Shown piece after piece: positions 55,859-63,719 of a DNA stretch of 64,000 bases. The DNA is from Yersinia aleksiciae. Lineage in GTDB: Bacteria; Pseudomonadota; Gammaproteobacteria; Enterobacterales; Enterobacteriaceae. The notes under the pieces are model-generated. The model worked only from the letters and a program-made list of their open reading frames with translations. It ran no database searches and was not told the DNA's origin. The DNA lies in contig NZ_CP011975.1 in assembly GCF_001047675.1 (NCBI RefSeq), positions 2,582,073 to 2,646,072 of the forward strand, in the 5' to 3' direction. The translations under genes and the position numbers were made by a program. Position 1 is the first letter of the stretch, and each line of letters opens with the position of its first letter.

Positions 55859-57259
55859 TTACTGCAATTGATATATAAATTTTTCCCATGGACCTTGAGG
55901 GAATTTTGTTTGAACAAGCTGCTTATTATGAGCTAATAAATTTTTAATCTTCTCTTCTCCAGCCGCATGCTGGTGCATCCACTCAAACAACTGCTGCGCA
56001 GCATCCCTTGGATGATTTGGAATTACTTTTATATGATGATATCCAGTACCATAGAACTCGGTGAAGGCTGAATACGGCGTCACTGCGCAGGGAAGTTCGG
56101 CAATGGCAGCAAGAGCGGGGCCTAAACCAACACTTTCGACGTTTTCTACATTAGGCGTAAATAAAACCGCCCCAGACAAAGCATGACAAATAGTCAGTAA
56201 GTCTATTTCATCTAAATGCCACTTATTATCGTTGTCTCTATAAGTTTGCAACGGGACTTCATCCAGGAAAATAATTTCATTCGTAAGATTGAGGTGTTCT
56301 ACCTGTGCTTTTAACTCAGATGCATACTCGGGATCTTCATTCATATTGCCGAATATCAGTAACTTTGGTGCGCATAGTGTTTTCTCTTGATAAATATTAA
56401 TTAGTTCATTAAATACGCTTATTGAGATTTCGATCCCTTTGACTCTGAATACCCGAACAGGAACAATAACAACAGTTGAACCTTGCGATATATTATATTG
56501 GCTTAAAAATGCAATATGCGCCTCTTTGAGGCCAGATAATTCAATTGTTGGCAATATGTTTGGGATAACATCGGGCTTAATCTTTGTTGGGTAGTGACTG
56601 CTCTCATTTGCCAGTGCTTCAGAGGCGACTATCCATTTAGTATAAGCATTATCTTGGGGGATCGGTGTCAATGGATTTGGCTCTTTCGGGTATAATCTCT
56701 CTTCATTTTCATAAATGGCATAACTGCCAAAGAGGTCATGATCCCAGAAGATAATGCCGCCATCATCTTTTCTACCCCAATATTTTTTTGCGGCGTTATG
56801 GAGTGCAAGGCTAACCGGTGCCGCATCAGAAAGCGTTAGATTTAATGCAAATACCCAATCAACTGTATTATTTTCAAACCAATGAATAAAGTAATCTTTA
56901 TATAACCCAGAAATTGAAGTTATTTTCTCCTTAACATCATTAATCTCTGTGCTTGTCAATAAATCATATTTTGCAATCTGACATCTGATATTTGAAAAGT
57001 TATTCTCGTGAATATCATTACAGGTTGAATATTGATGAATAGAGCTGGTTTTCATCCATGTTGGATAATGCGATTTCTCACTGCCGTTCGGGAAAAAGTG
57101 TTTTTTATCCGGCCGCCATGAAAACCCTAAATCTGCTGGTATTTCGTTAATAATGATATTATTTTTTATGGCTATCTCTGCTACATTTCTAAATATGGTT
57201 AGCAGCCCACTCGTTGGAAGTCCATCTCCTGATATAATAGCCCACTTCATTTTTTTCAT
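55859..57259 (-). CDS. Glycosyltransferase-like GT-B protein (cluster gene 3)
   Basis: A 466-residue protein starting KWAIISGDGLPTSGLLTIFRNVAEIA, a GT-B N-terminus. The C-terminal half has STVVIVPVRVFRVKGIEISISVFNELI (the R...KG donor-phosphate motif) and ENVESVGLGPALAAIAELPCAVTPYSAFTEFY, like the E-rich motif of GT4 enzymes. It is cytoplasmic. It differs from the other glycosyltransferase of the operon, so two different sugar transfers are possible. Coding DNA is markedly AT-rich. 16 bases separate it from the MFS gene. Confidence 0.7.
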   Translation of the reverse strand: MKKMKWAIISGDGLPTSGLLTIFRNVAEIAIKNNIIINEIPADLGFSWRPDKKHFFPNGSEKSHYPTWMKTSSIHQYSTCNDIHENNFSNIRCQIAKYDLLTSTEINDVKEKITSISGLYKDYFIHWFENNTVDWVFALNLTLSDAAPVSLALHNAAKKYWGRKDDGGIIFWDHDLFGSYAIYENEERLYPKEPNPLTPIPQDNAYTKWIVASEALANESSHYPTKIKPDVIPNILPTIELSGLKEAHIAFLSQYNISQGSTVVIVPVRVFRVKGIEISISVFNELINIYQEKTLCAPKLLIFGNMNEDPEYASELKAQVEHLNLTNEIIFLDEVPLQTYRDNDNKWHLDEIDLLTICHALSGAVLFTPNVENVESVGLGPALAAIAELPCAVTPYSAFTEFYGTGYHHIKVIPNHPRDAAQQLFEWMHQHAAGEEKIKNLLAHNKQLVQTKFPQGPWEKFIYQLQ

Positions 57260-57275
57260 TATCTATCTCCAGAGG

Positions 57276-58454
57276 TTAACTGTCTAATTGACTCAATTTC
57301 CCGGATAGGATATTGATTAACAATAAAATAAATAAGCAGCCGACAAGTATTGCCACTAGTGCGGCTCTTAATGATGTGCTGTCTGCCAGCATACCGAGTA
57401 GAGGCGGGGTGAGCAGCAGACCAATTCTTGATGTCCAAGTGGCGAAGGTGATCCCGTTGGTGGCATTGATATTCGGTAGTTGACCAATAAATGAGATTAT
57501 TAATGGGAAGACAACTGATATTCCCAATCCTATTAATGAAAAACCGAGTACTGTAAAAACAGCGGAAGAAATACTGATTACAGTTAACACGCCCAATGCA
57601 GCAATGATGACCCCACATTTTAATATGATTATCTTACCAAATTTGTTGGTGAAATAATCACCAAAAATACGACCAATAACCATACATATTTGACAACCTA
57701 AATAGGGCAAGCCGGAAACAGTTGCTGAGACAGCATAATAGTCCTTCATGTAGATTGCGCCCCAGATACTTGCTGTTTCTTCTATGCCGCATGTGAATAC
57801 AAGTAAAATTAATGCAATGATGTACAGTTGGTTTTCTGAGTAACTTATATTCCCTTTAATATTTCCACGAATAAATATTTCACTTTGTGTTTTCTCACTT
57901 CTAAAAAATACAATATAAGCCATTAACATTATTGAGTTTATTAAAAGTACGATGATGTTAAATTTCGCCATTGAGAGGCCAATGCCAATTGCAGATACGG
58001 CAATTAACCCCCCCCAAATTGTGCCAATACTGCCTGCACCATGAAATCGATTAATAAGGCTCTGCCCCGATAATTTTTGTACATTAATGGCCTGCACATT
58101 GATACAGGTATCACCCCAAGAGTCAAAAACACCAAATAGAAAAAGCGTTAGTGTTATTCCATACCATGATGATGAAAAAGGGACTATTGATATACAAATA
58201 ATTAAAAATAGAAAAGTTATATTTGTTGCCCAGTATAATCCGATTAAGTTTATAAATTTTTTAGAGAGTAAACCAAAAGTAATAGAGCCTGCTGGAATCG
58301 CTGATACCATGATCCCAACCATAGAGTTACTTAGCTCAAAGCGCTCCTTTATTTCAGGAAGCCAAGGGACTAAGCTCGCATAGACCATCCCATGAATGAA
58401 AAAAAGGAGTGATAATATTATGCTTTGTTTCTTCTGCGGACTTTCAATATTCAT
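57276..58454 (-). CDS. MFS transporter (cluster gene 2)
   Basis: A 392-residue major-facilitator protein with about twelve helices. The N-terminus reads SIILSLLFFIHGMVYASLVPWLPEIKERFELSNSMVGIMVSAIPAG. It looks most like the YbjJ group of sugar-type MFS proteins. As the second gene of the operon it is the probable exporter (or importer of a precursor). A run of eight C on the plus strand (58008-58015) encodes the Trp-Gly-Gly of IWGGLIAVS; slippage there would shift the frame. Confidence 0.82.
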   Translation of the reverse strand: MNIESPQKKQSIILSLLFFIHGMVYASLVPWLPEIKERFELSNSMVGIMVSAIPAGSITFGLLSKKFINLIGLYWATNITFLFLIICISIVPFSSSWYGITLTLFLFGVFDSWGDTCINVQAINVQKLSGQSLINRFHGAGSIGTIWGGLIAVSAIGIGLSMAKFNIIVLLINSIMLMAYIVFFRSEKTQSEIFIRGNIKGNISYSENQLYIIALILLVFTCGIEETASIWGAIYMKDYYAVSATVSGLPYLGCQICMVIGRIFGDYFTNKFGKIIILKCGVIIAALGVLTVISISSAVFTVLGFSLIGLGISVVFPLIISFIGQLPNINATNGITFATWTSRIGLLLTPPLLGMLADSTSLRAALVAILVGCLFILLLINILSGKLSQLDS

Positions 58455-58480
58455 TAGTTTAGTTTCGAATAATGTTATAT

Positions 58481-59347
58481 TTACGCTATGTAGTTGAAAT
58501 CAAAACCGAGTATGTTCCGATAACCAATTTTTATTGAGGGTTCTCTTAGTGTTATCGGCGTAACTTGGTGCCAAATTGTCGAGTTCTTATCAATATGGAA
58601 TAATCCCTCACCTGGTTCTAATGTATGCGATTTAATAAACCCCTTTTTTTCAGCACAATAGAGCTGACTGATTCCGCCTTCAATGTTGTATTTATCAATA
58701 ACGAGTGCGGATACGATATAGTCGCTTCCATCCTGATGTAAGCCTTCAGGTGAGTTACAAACTGAAGGTGTTGAGCCATCAATAAGTAGAGACATCTGAT
58801 GACAGGTGACTTCAATTTTTGTTGGTTTTTTTTGGGGTTCACATTCAGATATTATCGCCACGAAGTTTTTAATTAGCGCTTTCAATATAGGCGAGTGACG
58901 TGTCGCCAGCGCCATGGGGGGGAACTTTCGGATTAATTGCCTTAAATCTAATGGGTGGTCAGCCCGCTGAGTAAAGCCGATTGATTCGAGTAGGTCAATA
59001 TTATTCACTTCCCATTGATTATTAATATGCTCAGCGATAAATCGACTCATGCTCCTTTTCCTAAAGGGCTTATAGGCATAAAATTTTTTTCTAGCAACAT
59101 CTGATAGCCTTGATATCAAATTTTGGATATGTTTTGGCGCTAATTGATTATCAAGGTAGTGTTGTGCCTCCTGTAAAATGACATCTTTATCTTCAGGGTA
59201 GAGCTCTATTAATAGTTTTAATTGAGATATTTTTATATCATTTACATCCCAGATTAATAATTCAAATGGCATCTCGTTTTTAATTGATTCTGTCTTTATT
59301 CCAAACTCATCTGTATTAAATTTAATTATTTTATACTTTAATTGCAT
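58481..59347 (-). CDS. 2-oxoglutarate/Fe(II) dioxygenase, amino acid hydroxylase-like (cluster gene 1)
   Basis: A 288-residue protein. The C-terminal half has the non-haem iron triad in the setting of the IDO/BsmA-type family: PEGLHQDGSDYIVSALVI (His204, Asp206), GGISQLYCAE, HIDKNSTIWHQVTPI (His260) and GYRNILGFDF with Arg277 for 2-oxoglutarate. Members hydroxylate free amino acids such as isoleucine or methionine. The N-terminal about 150 residues are longer than in the small enzymes, rich in Lys, and I do not recognise them. It is the first gene of the operon, with AGGA about nine bases before the ATG. Oxidation of an unknown cluster intermediate is the expected role. Confidence 0.78.
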   Translation of the reverse strand: MQLKYKIIKFNTDEFGIKTESIKNEMPFELLIWDVNDIKISQLKLLIELYPEDKDVILQEAQHYLDNQLAPKHIQNLISRLSDVARKKFYAYKPFRKRSMSRFIAEHINNQWEVNNIDLLESIGFTQRADHPLDLRQLIRKFPPMALATRHSPILKALIKNFVAIISECEPQKKPTKIEVTCHQMSLLIDGSTPSVCNSPEGLHQDGSDYIVSALVIDKYNIEGGISQLYCAEKKGFIKSHTLEPGEGLFHIDKNSTIWHQVTPITLREPSIKIGYRNILGFDFNYIA

Positions 59348-59679
59348 GGCGAAAATATCCTATTAAAATAGTGTGTTATTTATTTGTTAGACTAGTTAAT
59401 ATAAAGCACGGAAATATCATGGGTTAATGCATATGTGTTTTATTATATGTTCATGTTTTTTTATTTCTGTATTTTTATATCCCAAAGATTTATTTTCAGC
59501 AAGCATTTATAAATACATACTTGCCAGTATATTAAGCTAATTATGCTTAATATATAATATTTTACTATGGGCTGTTCTATTTACTACTGCTATAAAATGC
59601 TTAGAAATAAGCAAGGTAAGGGAAATAGATGCCCTCGCTAATTTGCCAATGATTTTCCTAAACTGAAGAAGAATTGAGG
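59348..59679. promoter_or_regulatory. AT-rich region holding the cluster promoter
   Basis: 332 bases between the dioxygenase start and the dhaR stop, strongly AT-rich. On the minus strand several TATAAT-like hexamers are present (for example near 59447), but none is compellingly placed. The dhaR transcript must also end here. No ORF that I would support. Confidence 0.35.
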
Positions 59680-61668
59680 TTAAGCTGGTAGTGATTCACC
59701 ACTCTTAAATTGCTGGATATCCATTTGGTGAAGTTTAACTTTTCGCCATAATGTGGTGCGGCTGATGCCTAATAAGGTCGCCATCTCATTTAATTGACCT
59801 TGGCACACCAGCGCGGCACGAATAATCGCCTGCCTTTCTAATTCTTGCAGTGATAAGACTGGCTGAGGTTGTGGCATATCGGGTTCCAATACCAGTTTTT
59901 CCCCCAGTAAGTGCTCTGGCAAGTCATTGAGATTAATGCGGTTGTTGTGGCTGGCCATGGCTGCTCGCTCGACCACGCTTTTCAGCTCTTGATCATTACC
60001 CGGCCATGGGTATTGGCATAGCTGGCGGATAACACTGTCATCAGGCTGATACTGGCAGTGGAAATGCTGCCCAAGACTTGCCAGCGTATGCTGGACCAGC
60101 AGTGGGATATCCTGTTGGCGCTGGCGCAGAGGGGGAATATGTAACTCGAAAGCTTGCAGGGTATAAAATAGCTGGCGACGAAAACGCCCTTGTTTCACCA
60201 ACAGTGGCAGATCGGCGCCAGTGGCGGTAATAATTCGGACATCCACCGGGATGACCCGATTGGAGTTTATCCGCATCACCATGCCGGTTTTGACGATTTG
60301 CAGCAGCGCGGACTGCATTTCGGGCGACAGGTATTCGACTTGCTCCAGATACAAAGTGCCGCCATTGGCCAGTTCAAACTTGCTGGGCTGGCCGGATTCA
60401 CCTTCGCTGGCATCGCTGCCGAGAAACTCTCGCGCCATCAAGTTTTGTGGCAATGCCTGGCAATTCAGCACGATATAAGGGCCATCGGCTTGATTGCTGG
60501 CATTATGAATCGCCTGCCCCAGTTGCTGCTTACCCACCCCCTCTTCGCCGTGCAGTAAAATCGGATGATGGCCTTTGGCGGCCTGCTTGCCATAACGTAC
60601 TAAGCGGCGCATTTCCAGCGACGCGACCGGCATATCATCAAACGTATAACTGGCTCGCCACAATTGGCTGGATACCATGCGCCGCAGCAATTCTTGTGGG
60701 TGCAACAAGGCGATAAAACCGCAGCGATCACCATCGGGAATGGGTTTGAGGGTCAACAGCGCGGGAATAAATTGCTGCCGATTTTCAAAGGTCACTTCCA
60801 CATGGCTGAGGGGGTTACGATGCAAAATCGCTTGGGTCAGCAGAGCGGGGAGGGTCAATAGATCCGTGACCGGCTTGCCGAGACTGCTGGTTTCATCAAG
60901 CTGCAAAATTGCGGCAGCGCGGTGGTTGAGATACAGCAGGTAGCCGCGCTGATCCCACGCCATAACCCCATCTTCCACCCCATCTAGCAGGGCATTTAGT
61001 TCATTTAGATGGCGGTTGGTTTCTGCCAGTAAGGTATCGGCATGGAGATAGTTGCCAATTTCGCGGGCGATCGCCAAGGTGAGCGGCAAGTCACTGGCGG
61101 CGTTATCGGCCAGCAAGCTCCCCAAAACAATCACCGCGCGTTGGCGACCACTGTTGTCATACACTGGAGTGGCACAAAAACGCCACGGATGTAGTGCTTG
61201 CTTAAAATGTTGCTGCCCACTGACTTGTATCGGATGCCCTTCAGCGATTGCCAGCGCGGGGGCATTGGTACCGATTAATCCTTCCGTCCAATAACTGCCA
61301 CAATCAATGCCCAACTCCCGCAACTGATTTAGGGTCTGCGGATGGCCGCATTGCCATAAGGTACAGCCGCTTTCATCGAGAATTAATAGTACGCAGTGGC
61401 GTGATTCCATGTACTCATAAGCATCTTCCAGTGCGGCCTGACCTAACACCAATAGATCATTTTTGCGCTGACAAATTGACTGAAACGTGGCCCCTGCCGC
61501 GCGGTGAGGTGCTCGCCATTGCTGGGCTTGCATCAGTTTTTGGCAGCGCTCCCAAGAGCCAATCAGCGCAGGTGTATCAACGGCAACCAAGGCGGTACTT
61601 AAGGCCACTACGTCGGTGATGACTTGCGGCAACTCTGGCTCATCACTCAATTGGCCCATCTTGGCCAT
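59680..61668 (-). CDS. dhaR: Dihydroxyacetone kinase operon regulator DhaR
   Basis: An activator of the dha operon. The N-terminal domain has ALIGSWERCQKLMQAQQWRAPHRAAGATF and a GAF part (LLILDESGCTLWQCG). A PAS-like segment (ELNALLDGVEDGVMAWDQRGYLLYLN) follows, then an AAA+ domain (ILLHGEEGVGKQQLGQAIHNAS, GGTLYLEQVEYL) and a Fis-type HTH (MATLLGISRTTLWRKVKLHQMD). The GAFTGA loop of sigma-54 activators is replaced, as in E. coli DhaR, which works with sigma-70. The start shown is ATG 61668; the open frame continues in frame into a LacI-type HTH remnant beginning GTG 61827. Confidence 0.9.
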   Translation of the reverse strand: MAKMGQLSDEPELPQVITDVVALSTALVAVDTPALIGSWERCQKLMQAQQWRAPHRAAGATFQSICQRKNDLLVLGQAALEDAYEYMESRHCVLLILDESGCTLWQCGHPQTLNQLRELGIDCGSYWTEGLIGTNAPALAIAEGHPIQVSGQQHFKQALHPWRFCATPVYDNSGRQRAVIVLGSLLADNAASDLPLTLAIAREIGNYLHADTLLAETNRHLNELNALLDGVEDGVMAWDQRGYLLYLNHRAAAILQLDETSSLGKPVTDLLTLPALLTQAILHRNPLSHVEVTFENRQQFIPALLTLKPIPDGDRCGFIALLHPQELLRRMVSSQLWRASYTFDDMPVASLEMRRLVRYGKQAAKGHHPILLHGEEGVGKQQLGQAIHNASNQADGPYIVLNCQALPQNLMAREFLGSDASEGESGQPSKFELANGGTLYLEQVEYLSPEMQSALLQIVKTGMVMRINSNRVIPVDVRIITATGADLPLLVKQGRFRRQLFYTLQAFELHIPPLRQRQQDIPLLVQHTLASLGQHFHCQYQPDDSVIRQLCQYPWPGNDQELKSVVERAAMASHNNRINLNDLPEHLLGEKLVLEPDMPQPQPVLSLQELERQAIIRAALVCQGQLNEMATLLGISRTTLWRKVKLHQMDIQQFKSGESLPA

Positions 61669-61749
61669 CGGTAAATGGGCATGGATCTTTTGATATTCGC
61701 TATCATTGAGTTGGTTGGAGGTGACAATCAGATCATCCAATTGAGGCTG

Positions 61750-61827
61750 CACTAGGTTGGTGGCGGACTTCGGCACATCTACCTGTGTTGCAATCTCGTT
61801 GATGGTAATACGTTTCTTGTTTTTCAC
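61750..61827 (-). pseudogene. scrR-like LacI-family repressor, N-terminal remnant
   Basis: Starting with GTG at 61827 the frame reads VKNKKRITINEIATQV and DVPKSATNLV, which resembles the DNA-binding N-terminus of sucrose repressors such as ScrR (KRVTIKDIAELAGVSKATASLV). The similarity stops after about 26 codons and the frame continues straight into dhaR. It is a fusion junction left by a deletion. Confidence 0.65.
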
Positions 61828-61883
61828 TGGGTGAATCTGTCGCCTTGAAAGATAACTCATTCTAACATGGGTGAAGACAACAA

Positions 61884-62264
61884 CTAGTGCCGCACACACA
61901 GTTCGGCATTTCCGTTGAATATTACTATCGGTTCTTCTGTCGGGAAGTTGCATGAGGTCATGACCCCTCCGCCTTGATTGATAAAAATCTCGATGCTGCA
62001 ACGATCGCAAAGCAGTTGTAACTGCCCCCTGCCTCGCCAGGAAGGATTTGATAAAGCGCAGGTTAATCCCGAAAATTGCCGCTTCGGTAATTCCTTGCAT
62101 GTACGTAGCTTATATTTAGTTAGGCCCAGATTCATGTACTGATAGCTACCCTCATAGGCCAGTGCAAAGTTCTCAGCGATCTCCTGAATCAGACAGTTTA
62201 AAAGTGTAACTAGCTGATATTTATACCAACAAATACAGGCGGTAGGGGATTCACTGCGTGGCAT
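61884..62264 (-). pseudogene. scrB-like sucrose hydrolase (GH32), C-terminal remnant
   Basis: Reads GRGQLQLLCDRCSIEIFINQ and GGGVMTSCNFPTEEP, the C-terminal beta-sandwich pattern of sucrose-6-phosphate hydrolases (VDRSSVEIFINDGEAVMSSRIFP). No GH32 catalytic domain precedes it. The order scrB end then scrR start is that of scr operons, so this is a decayed sucrose locus. Confidence 0.65.
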
Positions 62265-62394
62265 CCCCAGAATCTAGAAAAGTAAGGGTATTGACGACAT
62301 TAAAAAATATTTAATCGCGACACCGAAGACAATGATTCAATTTATGAAAAGATATGGATTATCATTAGCGTTCAACTTTACCCAAGGACATTTC

Positions 62395-63540
62395 ATGCTC
62401 GGTTGTACTCTCAGCAGGTTTCTATCATCTGTCACCCTATTTTTAACGCTAACGGCATCATGCTCTGTTTTGGCCGCACCGATAGTGGTGACCGATATTG
62501 CAGGCCGGCAGGTGACACTAGCCCAGCCCGCTTCACGAGTGATATTGGCCGATGCCAGGGCATTGATGGCATTGAATATTCTCCATCCGCAGACTCCGCT
62601 AAAAGGGATTATTGCCTGGGATAACTCACTCAAGGTCAAGGCTGCTGATCTGGTGGATGCCTATGCCAAAAAATTCCCTGAAGTGAATAATATCCCTCTG
62701 TTCGATAATCCCTATGTCACTGATTTCAGTGTTGAGCGGGCAGTCTCACTGCAACCGGATTTAATCATTTTTGACACTGGGCTGTTGGCAAAGCTGAAAG
62801 CCAGTGGGGTATTAGCGCAGTTGGATAAATCAGGCATTCCAGTGCTGTTTATTGATTTCCGCCAACAACCATTGACCAATACAGTGCCGAGTATGCAACT
62901 GCTGGGTAAGGTATTCGGTGAAGAGAAGAATGCCGAAGATTTTGTTCAGTTTTATCAGCAGCGGCTGGATCTGATCCGTCAGCGGGTCGCCACACTCAAA
63001 CCAGAGCAGCGCCCGACTGTTTTCATTGAACGCCATGCTGGCATGACTGGTGAGGATTGCTGCTCTACGTTCGGCAAAGGCAGTTTCGGGCAATTTATTG
63101 CCGAAGCGGGTGGCAATAATATCGGTAGCCGACTGTTCCCCGAAATGGGTGGCGAGATTAACGTCGAACAGTTGATTACCAGCAACCCTGATTTTTATCT
63201 GATGACTGGTGCAGACTGGAGCCGTGGCCACAAAGGTTCCGTCGCTGTGCCTTTGGGTTACAGTACAGATACTGCCGCCACGCAGGCAAGATTAGCGCAC
63301 TTGATGACGCGAACCGGTGTCAGTGTGCTGAAATCGGTGCAGGACAAAAAAGTGATGGCGGTTTATCACCAGTTCTATGACAGCCCACTGAATGTGGTGG
63401 CGGTAGAAGCCATCGCCAAATTCCTCCACCCAGAATTGTTCGCAGATCTGGACCCGCAAGCTGATTTGGAAATGATTCATCAGAAGTTTACTGCTATTGG
63501 TTATAGTGGGGTGTTTTGGGCAACTCCCCTTCGTCCTTGA
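62395..63540 (+). CDS. Periplasmic binding protein, iron-siderophore/cobalamin type
   Basis: A 381-residue binding protein of the FecB/BtuF class (PF01497-like). The start is ATG 62395 because CCAAGGACA precedes it; the signal peptide is SRFLSSVTLFLTLTASCSVLA. Then IVVTDIAGRQVTLAQPASRVI, the usual N-terminal strand, LQPDLIIFDTGLL, and GQFIAEAGGNNIGSRLFPEMGGEINVEQLITSNPDFYLMTG. The adjacent TonB-dependent receptor suggests uptake of a metal chelate. The last five codons and the stop appear to come from an inserted ERIC repeat, so the original C-terminus may have been changed. Confidence 0.87.
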   Translation: MLGCTLSRFLSSVTLFLTLTASCSVLAAPIVVTDIAGRQVTLAQPASRVILADARALMALNILHPQTPLKGIIAWDNSLKVKAADLVDAYAKKFPEVNNIPLFDNPYVTDFSVERAVSLQPDLIIFDTGLLAKLKASGVLAQLDKSGIPVLFIDFRQQPLTNTVPSMQLLGKVFGEEKNAEDFVQFYQQRLDLIRQRVATLKPEQRPTVFIERHAGMTGEDCCSTFGKGSFGQFIAEAGGNNIGSRLFPEMGGEINVEQLITSNPDFYLMTGADWSRGHKGSVAVPLGYSTDTAATQARLAHLMTRTGVSVLKSVQDKKVMAVYHQFYDSPLNVVAVEAIAKFLHPELFADLDPQADLEMIHQKFTAIGYSGVFWATPLRP

Positions 63541-63632
63541 CGCCGCAGCGTTGTTAGCGGCACTCACTCACCCAAATCACTTACTGATGTAAGCTCATCG
63601 GGATTCGTTCATTTGCTGCCTAGCTGCAACAA
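63523..63632. repeat. ERIC element at the 3' end of the binding-protein gene
   Basis: ACTCCCCTTCGTCCTTGACGCCGCAGCG begins as in the unit at 8863, and the core CACTTACTGATGTAAGCTC lies at 63579. It overlaps the last codons of the binding-protein gene. Confidence 0.85.
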
Positions 63633-63646
63633 AATTTATTTACATG

Positions 63647-63676
63647 GGAAATCTAATCATTAAGATTAGCGTTTCC
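63647..63676. promoter_or_regulatory. Palindrome ahead of the TonB-dependent receptor, Fur-like core
   Basis: GGAAATCTAATC (63647-63658) pairs with GATTAGCGTTTCC (63664-63676). The centre TAATCATTA (63654-63662) matches the core of a Fur box; the outer positions match poorly. It is 44 bases before the receptor start. Confidence 0.4.
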
Positions 63677-63719
63677 AAAAAATACAATTAGACACAGCTC
63701 CTTTCGCAATAGGCCAAAA

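Noticed and set aside
61668..62100. Extended dhaR frame of 806 codons as the real protein
   Set aside because: The upstream part reads antisense to nothing useful and overlaps the scrB remnant in another frame. Similarity to DhaR begins only around the SWERCQKLM segment.
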